Source of the DNA: Saccharina japonica
Lineage: Eukaryota > Sar > Phaeophyceae > Laminariales > Laminariaceae
Direction of reading: 5' to 3'
DNA: 64,000 nt
Assembly: GCA_008828725.1 (NCBI GenBank)
Contig: MEHQ01003941.1
Span: forward strand, 47,391 to 111,390
Part shown: positions 44,527 through 55,500 of the stretch, piece by piece
Numbering within the stretch: position 1 is the stretch's first letter
Layout of the letters: every line of letters starts with the position of its first letter
Notes under the pieces: generated by a model
The model's input: only the letters and a program-made list of their open reading frames with translations
What the model was told of the DNA's origin: nothing
The model's database searches: none
Position numbers and translations under genes: made by a program

Positions 44527-47500
44527 ATGAACGTCGCGCTGGACCAGCTTGAATCCCTCTGGCCGCCCTATCGAGGCGCGGTCTTGCTGGGAGCCGCACG
44601 AGAGTCGCAAGGACGCGTCTCCAACGCTCGTGTTGTTGTTGTCGCAGGCCATGTCGCTCTCTCCCTCGAGGTGGACTCGCCAGCTGAAACAAGAGGCACT
44701 AGAGGCGATCACCAGCCAGCTTTTATAGCGACAGCAGCTTCAACTTCTCCTGCTGTTGATCATGGCCCGCGCTCTTTGCGGTCTCTTTCTCCAGCGTTGC
44801 GCCTGACCGTGCTGCTGGACGCTGTGCCTGATTCTGCTCCGAAGCCGAGGACACATCAGATGGCCAGGTTCCTCACAAAAGTTCTGTCCCAGGCACCGGA
44901 AGAAGCAGGTGGTGGGAACAAGGAGCGGGAAGACGGGATGGCTTCTGGTTCGCGGCCTGGAGGCGGAGGCTTCGTTGCAGCTGCTGTATTGCCCGGACGC
45001 GAAGAGGGGCTGCTTGGGCGCGACGTCCCGGAGATGCTGGTCGTGGAACACACCGATGAGGTGAGAACTACTGCTTGCAATCGGTACACCTCTCGTACTC
45101 GCTCGTACTATGCAGTCATGAGGGAGCAGTCGTACGTACCTCGTATTTGTCGTACTGCCTCGTACTCGCATGCGAGCGAGAGGGAGAGCAGTTGAGCAGT
45201 TGAGCAAGCTGCAGTTGAGTGGTTCTTGTTGTTGTTGGTGGTGGTGTATGTGTTGGTGTTGGTTGTTGTCACATCAAACTACTGTCTGTACCTCCAGCAG
45301 TAGCTATATAATGACCTTACGACATCGCCCAGAAAGCCAGCCTCCCACAGACCGTCCGCGTTTTGATTATCACGTTCCGGGGGTGAAACTATCGCACTTT
45401 ACTCCGAGAGTCCTTGCTATTGACTTATGTTTCTGCGTGATCGCCCGCCTTTTCTTTTCCTGCATCCCCTTCGTTTCACAACCACAAGGCAACGGTATGA
45501 TGCTCGTATAAAACACGCACTATCTGGTACCAGTATCATACAGCGCAACGAACCACAACGAGGAATCACAGCTGCGCTGGAGCACCCGCAGCCGCCGATA
45601 ACTGCCTACGAGTACCTTTTGGAGTTTCGGTTAGCGTTAGAGTTAGGGCAAAGGTTGGGGTATATACTGCCCATCCGTCCTTCCACCCATCCTGCCTTAC
45701 CCTTGCTGGAATAAGCAATGCCTTCTACACCGCAAGCATACGAGTGCACACCTCTCGCGAGCCGCCTCGCCCCTCGTACGTCCTGCCTGCTGTCTGCTGT
45801 CGTGTCTTGCCTTGGCGTCTTGATTGACCAGTTGCCGCTAAAAATACAAGCTGCTGCTGCTGACTGATGTTGTACCGTCGGTGTACCGTATTGCTGCCGC
45901 GCAAACAGGTCGTCTTGAGCGAGTTCGTTCGCTTTGAACATAAGGCCGACCCGAAATCCGCACATGGCAAATCATCGACAGGCGTTGGCAACAACGCCCA
46001 CAACAACAGCAGCAGCAGCAGCAGCAGCCTCCTCTACGCGTGCGTCGAGGCCAACGGCCTCCTCCGCCTCTGGAAGTGGGGAGCCGAAGGTGCCAACTGG
46101 AGCTGGAGCTTTCTCAACAAGTGCAACATCTGCGCCTGCCGGGAGGACCCGATCGGCTGCAGGGTACTGGCGGCCGCGATGGTCCCGGAGCCGGGGGAGG
46201 GGCCGCCGCGGGTCGGGAACAGGCACCGCCTGGTGTGGGAGCAGGAGGACGGCGGGGAAGGGGCGGGACTCGGGCTCTCGTCCATTCCCGCCGCCGGAAC
46301 CCGCCCGCCCCGACGGGTTTGGTCTCGCAGAGTGACGTATGACGTGGAAGACGGTGATACCGGCGATAGTCACGGAGCACAGGCGCAGCAGCAGCAACGG
46401 TACCAGCAAGAAGACGGAGAGAATGATGAGATCGAGGCGAAAGAGTCTGTTTTTGGTGGTGGCGGCGGCGGCGGCGACAGTGACAGCAACACGCGCGCGG
46501 AAGTAGCCCTGGCCTTTTCGGCGTGCCTGATGCCGACAGGAGTCGACGTGTTGCTCTGCAGCGAGGTGGGGGTGTGGATGCCCACGGGGACGAGGGTGTT
46601 TTTCAATCACTTCGCTACCGGCCGCTTGCCCGAGGTCGTCGTACCCATTCTCCCTGCCCGGTCTTTCCCTGCCGGAGGACATCATAGCGGGGGTGGGGTG
46701 GCCGGCGCGGAGAACGGTGGCGACAAGCTCGTTGCCAGTGAACACGGAAGCGAAAACGGGGCGTTTATGGACGCCGAGAGTAACCCGGAGAACGGGGTTT
46801 ACGCGCCGGACGGTAGCGATGATGCTGGAGGAGCGGGTGAGGGCGGCGCCGCAAAAAAATCTTCCTGGTTGCCGGGGCAGGACGCGGCCGAAGACACGTC
46901 GACACGCCGGCTGTTCTCGGTGCACGACTCAACCGGTGACTTGATGGTGTACGACCACCCCGGCGCAATCCGGGTGGTCTCCTTTTCGCCTTCGGAAGAG
47001 GGCGGCCTTAGACTCGGCGCGCAGTGCACGCTCGACCCGCCCCCCCTAGCCCCGCCAAGCTCCTTGATGGCGCGCTTCAACGTGGCCGTGCTCTGCGGCG
47101 GCGGTCTGTGCTCGGCGTATGACCTTTGCACCGGACACTTGCTCGGCACGGCAACGGTTCCTCGGTGCCCTGTGTGCGCCTTTCGACGACGCCACCGCTC
47201 GGCAAATAGTTCCAGTGTTTCGCCATCCTCGCCCTGCACGTGTGGCCGGCGGCATACGTCGCCGCCACCGCGGGCTGCCGCGACGGAGCTGAATCCCGGA
47301 TTTGCAGCAGCTGTTCCATCGTTGTGGAATTCCAGGACGCGGGGACACTTGGCCGGGGTTCTCACGGCGACGCAGGTGCTGCGAATCAGGCTTCCCACGG
47401 CGGAGGCTTGTCTGGCAACTATGTTACACGCTCCGGGCAATGGTAAGGGGGGGGGTGCTGCGTACACTCTGCGGGCGTGGGCTAAGAACCTGCGTCGGCA

Positions 47501-50500
47501 GCTGCTTGCGTTTTGCGTGAAGTTCAAGGTTGGTTGCTGACAGCTGACAGGCGGATAGCGTCGCGGTCATGCGTGTTTCCCCGGAGGGCATCCCGTTTGC
47601 GACGTCCCGGGCGTGGACTCGAGCGTGGCCGCAGCCTGGTTGCTTGCAGGGCGTTTCGTTAAGAACGGTAAACGGGGTTATGACCGGACTGAATTCTGTA
47701 AAATAGCAGGCGCCAACAGCCCTCCCCCCACAGATTGCGCGCCTACCTTCTCTGATTACTTGGTGTACTGCATAGATTGACTTTTTTTTTATTATTTTTA
47801 CCCTGCCCACACGCCTGCCATCACCCGCATGCTCGCGCTTCATTCAGGCGGCGGCTCCGTAACGTCTGCGCCGCTTGTTCTCCGGTACGCGCGAGAACAC
47901 GGGCGGCTTGTCGGCGCGGCCGGCGACGCGTGTCCGGCCTCCCTTCTCCCGGAAGTTCTCCTGGCGCAGGGTCTCAGCTCTAGCCGTGGCGTACTCGAGC
48001 CCGCGGGGGTCCGGACGGTAGACCTGCTTGGGCGCGCCCTAGCGGCCGAGGAACGGGGTTGGCCCGCTCGCAACGGTAGCCGGAGGGGCTCCCTCCCACC
48101 GTGGCTGCTAGTGGTGATGATGTCGTCGGAGAAACGTGGGGGGGAGACGCTCGGTCTAGACGCGGAGACAGACCGGGAACGAGCGACCGCGGGAGGCGGA
48201 GACCCCGCAGCGGCCGCGGCGGAAATGACGCTGAGAACGACCCTGGAGCGTCGCGTGTCCGAGTCGCTGCGCTCGCTCGACGCGGTGCGGGCTCTCCTGC
48301 AGGACCCCGCCGCGTCGGCCCGGCAGGACAACGAGGGAAGAGGGTTGCGCGCGGCCCAAGACGAGGCCGCCGAGAAGCTTGCGTCGCTGACCGCGTCCGT
48401 AGACCCCGCGACCGCCCTGTTCGAAGGCACCCTCCGAGAATGGTTGGCCTGCGGTGCAGCAACGCGGAAGGACGCGGGGGATCGCGAGGACGGGGAAACG
48501 TCTGCTCGCGGCGGCCGGGGGGTGAACCTGCGAAGACAAGGCGGCGCGAAGCAGGCGCCGGATGCGGAGAGTTCGGGACGGGCATCGGACGACGCGCTCG
48601 CGCTTGCGTTTCGGTGCGAGGCGGCGGGTGATACAGAAGCGATGGTGAGTCATGTTGATGGTTTTCAGGCGCGCCCGTTTGGCGCGCCTTGACTGGCTAG
48701 GTAGAGGGAAGGCCCCCATTCGTCTCGTGCGTAATCAATCTGAGATGTGTCGAGTTTCGACTCCGTCAGTAGATAAATTTATTATTTTTCCTTACTTTAA
48801 AGAACAAATCGGCGGCTTTGTTGAGACTGGCTTAAAGACAGCCTTCAGGATTGCACGTCGTTCATACCTCAACAGGTTGGCGCCTTGTACGAAGTGGAGT
48901 ATTGCTTCTCGCTGCTCGTTCAGTTGTGGACGTCCGTTTGCCGTGAGCGTGCGGAGATCCCATCGCCGATCCTTGGGACATTCCTTGGTCATGGCCACGT
49001 GCATTTGTTGTGGCGCCTACATTTCTTGCCTTGGGGGGGACGTGAGCGGGAAACAAACGATTTCCGGTGAACGTGGGAGCTGCTACTGCCCGACCCGACC
49101 CGACTGACTCCCTCGCATTTGGTGCGTGTCTCGTCGACCCTCGTTCTTGCTGTTTTTATTCACTTGTCTCAGGCGATCCCGTTTCTACAGTTTTTGCTGG
49201 AAGGGTCGGCAGAAGAGTCCGGCCAAGCGCCCGGCGGGGGTAGCGGCGGCGGGACCCTTGCCCCGTCTTCCTCGACGTTCCTTTGCATCCACTTGGCCGG
49301 TAACGTCGCGTCTCCGCTGTTCGAGGTTGCCTGCCGTGCGCTGTTCCGCCTGCGGGCAAGGAAGCTCCCGCGTTTCGTCGAGCGACTCGCTCGGTTCCGG
49401 GCATACGCGGCCGCGATGACGAGCGACGTAGACTTAGAAGGTGGTGGCAGCGGCGGCGGCGGCGGCGGGGCCGGCGGCGAGAGCGGTGACGAGAGAGATG
49501 TTCGTCTTCAGCGGCAGCGTGAGCGGCGGCACTCACGCATTCCTTCTGACGTGAAGTCAGAGACGGCGGGGGACGCCGGCGGCCCCGTCAAGGTCTCGGC
49601 GACGGTGTTGAGCGCGCGGAGAGGCTCGTCCACGGCTTCTGCCGAAGATCGGACGGATGAGTTCCTAACGCCAGCGTTGCGCCCCCCGAGCCCAACGCCA
49701 TCCTCTTCGCGGCGCGCAAGCGACAACAGCGCTTCCGCTACCGTCGACATTCTTGGGAGTGGCGGCGACGCACGCGCCGGCAGGGGATCGAACCGCGCGA
49801 CCAGCGCTCCCTCTCGAGAGTGCTCGCCGGACCCGGCGTCCGCGCCGGCCCCCTCCACTCTCTCGGCCTTGTCTGACGAGAAAAACTCTGACGCTCCTGC
49901 CCGCCGCGACGAGAAACGGAACGCCTCCATCGCCCCGATCGCCGCGAGAACGCTTAGCGCCCCGGCTTATTTCTCCCGAGCGCTTGCATGCCTCCCACCC
50001 GCGGCTGAGGACGGCGAGGATGGGTCCCAACGCCGTGCTCGCTTGGCGCTCCTGATGGGTGCGTGCATGTTCACCGACGCTTGCGGGCTTCTCCGCGCCC
50101 GCTCGTGGGAGGGGTTGGGTGGGAGCTGGCGTGGTGACCGGGGAGCCGACGAGGCATGGGGCGCCGCCGTGCGGCTGTTGGGCGAGCTCAAGCGCGCGGC
50201 AGCGGAGGGGGAGGAGCGGGAGGAGTTGGCGACGGCGGCCGGCGATGGGGACGCTGCCGCCACATCCGCCGCGGCTGTGACTGGTACTGCCGGGCCTCCG
50301 CCGCCAGCGTATGGTGACGTCGCGCTGCAGTTCCGCCTAGCGTTCGAAGACGCCCTGGCTGAGACCATCCTTGCTGACTGCCCTGAACGCATGAGGGCGG
50401 TGATGGGCTGCCGACCGAGCGGGCTCACCCCGGTGGCGGTGGTTCGCATGGTACGCAGGGCGGCGGAAGCGGCGGAAGCTGCCGGTGATGTTGGTGTCGG

Positions 50501-51993
50501 CTGTCGCCGTGACTTGCAGCCGCCCGACCGGACGGAGGTTGGAGGACAGACCAATGGCGTACACCACCCCGCCTTACGCGGCTCTACCCAGACCCTTAAG
50601 AGGTGTTTGTTGTTGCTACTAGAGGATAGCCCTACGAGTAGCCCGATTCATGGGGTGGCGGTCGGTTCGTAAAAACCCGCGCAATTTTACGGAATGTTGT
50701 GTTTGGTGTGTACGCATGTTTGTACCGGTGTTTGTGTGTTTGTGTCGTTGTATCGTACGTATTTAGTGACCTTTGTCTCACGGGGAAAACCGTACGTGTC
50801 GAAGCCTTGGCAGGTGGATGTTCCAGCTTTGTGTGTTTGTGGGGTGCAATGTTCCTTGTGCTGTAAAGTAGAAGGCGCGGCGCAGGGAAGCTAGGCTATA
50901 TTTTGGCGCATCAAGACAAACGCCAAAAACACCTTTCCAACGTTCCGCTATTTTCAGTGTTGTCCGCCGTGGGGTGCAATGTTCCGTGCGTTGTGAAGTA
51001 AAAGACGCGGCGTGAGGAAGCTAGGCTAACATTTTTGCGCGTCATGACAAGCGTCAAACACCCTTTCTAACGTTCCACTGCTTTCAGTGTTGTCCACCGC
51101 GTATCGTATCGCAGCTGTTGTCATGAAAAATATGTTTTGGTGCAAAGGGACCAAGTCTACGGGATTTTTTTTTTTCCGGCAGGGGGGCGATGATTCGCCT
51201 GCTGGAGCAGTACGTGCGCAATGCTCCTGGCAACGCGCATGCGCCAGAAGTCCCAAAGCCGTATGAACTCAGCTTGGACGTACGTGGATGTTGGCGGCTG
51301 AAGGCTGATGTTATGTGAACAAACTTCTGCTAGTTGTCTTTTGAGGCGACGGCCTAAAACAAACACTAAATCACTCTGAATGGGGGTCGGGGTCCACATG
51401 CAAGAGTCACGTATGCAGAGTCAAGGCGACTGCTGCTTAGGCTATTAATAGCGATAAAGGCGCCCACGGTCGTCGTTGAATCTGCGAAATGGTGCTTTCT
51501 TGCTCGCTCGCATCTACCCCCAGTGCGGTGCAAGGATTATCTATTTGAAGCCCGAGTGTGTCTATTTCTACACCTCCATTTTGCTTTTCCAGGGATAGCG
51601 CGCTTGCAGCCCAAAAACCACACCGTGCGCCAAACCGGCGGGACAGCAGCACAATTGGCTGTCGGTCGGCGACTCCTCTACAAGCGCAAGAATTTTTCCG
51701 CGAAAAAACAAATGTTTCAAAATAAATAAATAAATAGTTCGTCGTCTCTCTCCTTGCCTTCTGGAGCAAGGCGTGTCTGCTTTGGCCTTGAACACTGAAC
51801 GGCGCACCCGACACCACGCCATTAGGCATAAGTTACCCACGGCACAAAATCACGCGGACATCGCCTCGATGCCCATGCATGTATCGTAGGGCAATTCGTA
51901 AATTGTCTCTTGCAGCTCTACTCCGGGGGTGAGTACGCACGCCTTCCCATTCACACGCCTCTACTTGAAACCCATTCACACGCCTCTACTTGA
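44527..51993 (+). CDS. HPS6-like protein (BLOC-2 subunit homologue)
   Basis: Six exons: 44527-45060, 45909-47442, 47848-48644, 49173-50602, 51183-51279 and 51916-51993 (TGA 51991). The sum is 4470 nt, 1489 codons plus stop, with all joins in phase. The exon 2 segment GLLRLWKWG, then CRVLAAAMV and RHRLVWEQED parallels the beta-propeller of animal HPS6, as does VAVLCGGGLCSAYDLCTGHLL later in that exon. The helical C-terminus ends with MIRLLEQYVRN and PKPYELSLD, matching the LLKALLEQ and LSPYEDILWDP type ending of HPS6. Low-complexity Ser, Gly and Ala inserts enlarge it beyond the roughly 775 residues of human HPS6. HPS6 works with HPS3 and HPS5 in endosome-to-lysosome-related-organelle trafficking. 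Exon 4 also has an in-frame stop at 50670 if it is not spliced at 50602. The alternative is an unrelated propeller-solenoid trafficking protein. Confidence 0.6.
46001..46029 (+). repeat. Coding poly-Ser tract
   Basis: AGC repeats encode a Ser run in exon 2 of the HPS6-like gene. Confidence 0.85.
50841..51100 (+). repeat. 130-bp tandem duplication
   Basis: GGGGTGCAATGTTCC starts at 50841 and 50971. Both copies continue through GAAGCTAGGCTA, GACAA.CG, AACGTTCC and TTTTCAGTGTTGTCC with scattered differences. It lies in intron 4 of the HPS6-like gene. Confidence 0.85.
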
Positions 51994-51995
51994 AA
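51946..51995 (+). repeat. 25-bp tandem duplication at the HPS6-like 3' end
   Basis: CCCATTCACACGCCTCTACT plus TGAAA occurs twice in direct succession. As 25 is not a multiple of three, the second copy is read in another frame and supplies the TGA stop. Confidence 0.8.
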
Positions 51996-52486
51996 CGACA
52001 ATTTGAGCGTCAAATGTCAGGATTTTGGTGGCGTGCGTCGGCCGCTTCTACGAAGGGTGACCTACAAAAATCCGACCGACTCCAGCTGGACGGGTAATTG
52101 GGGTTTCCGAACTCTGGAACCAGACCCGCCGAAAAACACGCATCAACTCAAAAGAGGCCGCCGAAACCAGGAGATGTCGCCAATAATTCAGAAGGGGGCG
52201 CCGATATTCAGAAAAGGCTGCCGAATTCGGAAGAGATTTTCCGAACGAAAAAAACGCTGCCGAACTCAGCATGTCCGTGTCGGAAAAAAGAAAAAAGCGT
52301 TGCAAAGCTCGGAAAAACAGCGTTGACGGACTCAAAAATTAGTAACAGAAGTCGGAAAAGTTTAGAGATTTTGGAAAAAAATCGGACACATAAGAGGTTT
52401 TGCCCATCTCCGTAGATGCTGCCGATTTCAGAAAGTGCTGCCAACCAACTCAAACTAAAAGCTGAACTCGGAAATCGTTGCCAAAC
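51994..52486. other. Short convergent intergenic region with degenerate repeats
   Basis: Separates the stop codons of the HPS6-like (+) and DUF1995 (-) genes by about 490 bp. Most of it is the degenerate CCGAA..CGGAAAAG repeat. No gene is seen. Confidence 0.6.
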
Positions 52487-52512
52487 TTAAAAGAGGTTGC
52501 CAAAAACGCCCG
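52090..52512. repeat. Degenerate tandem repeat overlapping the DUF1995 stop codon
   Basis: Irregular units of about 24-28 bp resembling GCTGCCGAATTCGGAAAAG, for example GCCGATATTCAGAAAAGG, GCCGAATTCGGAAGAG, GCTGCCGATTTCAGAAAGTG and GCTGAACTCGGAAATCG. The last units cover the final codons and stop of DUF1995. Confidence 0.65.
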
Positions 52513-55500
52513 CGGTCTTATCGCCTTCCTCCACCGCCGCCATAATCTCCTCCTGCGTTGGCCGCTTCTCCTGATAGTGCAGCACCTGCAGGCGGAGATT
52601 CAAGAAAACGTTTAAAAAAACAGATACTTTGACAGCGCGTGGGCACGCAAATTTAACATAGACACCGCCATTTACCGCTAGCCGCTTCCTGCCGTGGGCT
52701 CCACAACGATGACGGCAACATAGACCGCCCGTTCGTATAGCGCGAGATTGCCGGTACACCTCCCAGCTGTGGCGCGTTTCAAGCGTCGAACTGAATGTCC
52801 CAACCGCTCTCGCGCTGTGGGGACAGCATTTTTTTACCTTGCCTTACATTTCTTGCAAACAGAGCGAGTAAACAGCGGGGAACGAAGCCGCGAGAGGTAA
52901 TACTGTATGTACCGGTGCCGCTGAAGGGGCGTGCGGGCGGCTCGCTCGCATCGGTACCACATGAGAGGTGGGCTAGGGACCGCAACAGAAGCGAGACAAG
53001 GCGATAAATTGACGCAAACAAAACACAAACCAACACGAAAACAAAACAAAACAGAGCTCCACCGCAGCCTTAAAAGAAAACGCGCGAGCTACAGCAACGA
53101 GGGCATTTCACGGTGCCCATATAACAACGACCCTTCCAACCCCCCAGCGCGCATGCAGCCGCCTCTCACCTTTGGCGGCCCCAGCTTGGGTTTCCTGGCT
53201 ACGGTCCAGTCCTTGGGATACGCGCGGTACAAGAAATCTTCATTCTCGGCCGCCACAGGTCGAAGGTGGAACATCGACTCGAACTCCTGCACAGCAGTGG
53301 TGGGAAAAGGGTGCGGTCGTGCGCACCAGAGGACGCCGAAGGTGCCAAGGGGATGGGTTATCAAAGGGGGGGGAGCGCCGGTAGTGCATCGGAACAAGAG
53401 ACGCCTGTGCTCGCGTCAGCCACACCTCATATACACGCTTGCATGATTTCGTTCCTCGAGAAGGTGTACGAGCATGATACCACGGTTCGGTTTCCCACGT
53501 TTGCGTGCTTTGTTCAGGAAGGGGTTGTAAACAAGGTCTTGACGTCTCATGTCTGCATGCTTTAATGCGAAAACGAAAATATATATAGGGCTTGGCGTCC
53601 CTCGATTGCGTGCTTTGTTTTGAAGGTTCGAGGGTGGTATATATAGGGCTTGGCGTCCCACGATTGCGTGCTTTGTTTTAAAGGTTCGAGGGTTGCTGCA
53701 CGAGCAGGGCTACAGCAGTAGTAGCGCCCCATTGACGGTCTGCGCCTTCCGACACCCTCAGGGCAGGGATTGGGTGCGCGGTACAACCTGAGGACAGGGC
53801 GCGGTTTCTCCAGGCCAGTCACCGACGGCAGGTACAACTCGCAGAAGCACAAGCACCTCCCCATTTAGCACGCGCTACCCCGGACAAGACGCGATGCACG
53901 GGCACCTTTTCTGAACCAGCATCGGCATCAACCAAAAACAGCCCCGCCCTGCCCACACCGCCCCTCAATTATACTATTTGGTAACGTTGAGTACCGCCGT
54001 GTGGCGGCACGTGAAAAATGCGCAGCCGGGAAACAAAAAGCACGGAGGACAAAGGTACCAAGGGTGTGTTGGGGTAGGGTGCATACTCTGGATTTACCCG
54101 GGCACCCTGTTCCGGTATGACCAACGTAATCAGGTTTGGTAAACGGGTACCCAAGAGAACATACCCTACTGGCACTAAAAACACCCTCGAAAAAAAATAT
54201 AATTTCCTGGCTCGTTTTACGAGTGGTGGCAGCGCTGTTTCCGCCCCCGACCAAGAATAACAACTGGAGTGGGTGTGTGTGCGCCGTTTGCGACGCAAAG
54301 CTGGTGCCTTACCTCCTCAAAGAAGTGTCGTTGTTCATCGTCCAAGAATTTTGCCTGGCAGCAAGCAAGCACGGCAAAAATCGGAAAGGGGAGAAGTTAC
54401 AGATCGAGCGCGGGGGGAAGGCGGAACGGGCGCGGCTTCGTCGTTTTTTTATAACATTGCGAGAGAAAAATGGGGACAAGGACAGCAAAAGCGCGACTCC
54501 GTTTTTGCAGAACCTTACGAGAACAATATCTTCGACGCCGGTCTGCGGCCCCTATTGTATACGTACACACAAAGAGTGAGTCTCCAAGGGGCGCAAAACG
54601 TACCAGGTAAGCGTGGATAATATCATACCGTGGAACAGATTATACACTATGATACTGTTGGCGTGTGCTTTCAGCATGGTATCTCCGGCTTCAGTGTAGC
54701 CCTCGGCCCACCATCAACACAAACGCCGCCGCGGGTTTCCACTCATCATCAAAACAACTCGCTGTCGTCTTAGACGAGACTGCTCCAAACATCGAGGCCA
54801 CTTGAGCAAAATGAGCCTGTAGCTCGAAACCTCGTCTCTACAAGGCCAGAGCTGCCGCACGCGCAACCACACACGCTCCCGGGTCGGACAAGGGGCGGGG
54901 AACGAGTACGGAGAGCGGAAAGAGCATGCTAGAAGAACGGCACCCCCCCCCCGTCGCCAACGTGGTCACTGCAACGCCACCCAGAACGAAATCCTCTATC
55001 GACGGTACATCATCCTTTACCGACGGCACATTGCCCTCTACCGACGGTACATTGTCCTGTACCGACAGCACAGCAAGTCGCGCGAGGCTCGCCCTCGAGC
55101 CGCACCATATACGTAACTAACGCGCGAGAACAGACCAGGGTGCACAGCGGGACTTGCCTGGTGCAAGCGCGCGTTCAGTAAGACCACCAGACACCCCTGC
55201 CCGAGATCGTTCGACAGCTTCTGTACCACCTGCCAGTCACCAGGTCAATGCGCGATATGCAGGCGCGTATGTACGGACGGATATTGGGGCGCGGGGGGCG
55301 AGGCGAATTCGAGGGGGCGGCGAGAGGAAAAAATATCACCGATAGCATCAAAGGCAAGGCCGGTGTGAAGAGTCTAACTTACACACCAGGTATACAAAAC
55401 ATAATATATGCGAGGTATCAGTTTGCGCGCGCAAGTTGACGGCGGCACGGTTCCGCAACCGACCGCACACGACGAGGGGAAGACACCGCAGCGCGTCAAG

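Noticed and set aside
47442..47528. Longer end of HPS6-like exon 2 (to AAG at 47528)
   Set aside because: That donor leaves phase 0, which does not fit the acceptor at 47848; the GTAAGG donor after 47442 fits phase 1. The extra codons look protein-like, so an alternative transcript is not excluded.
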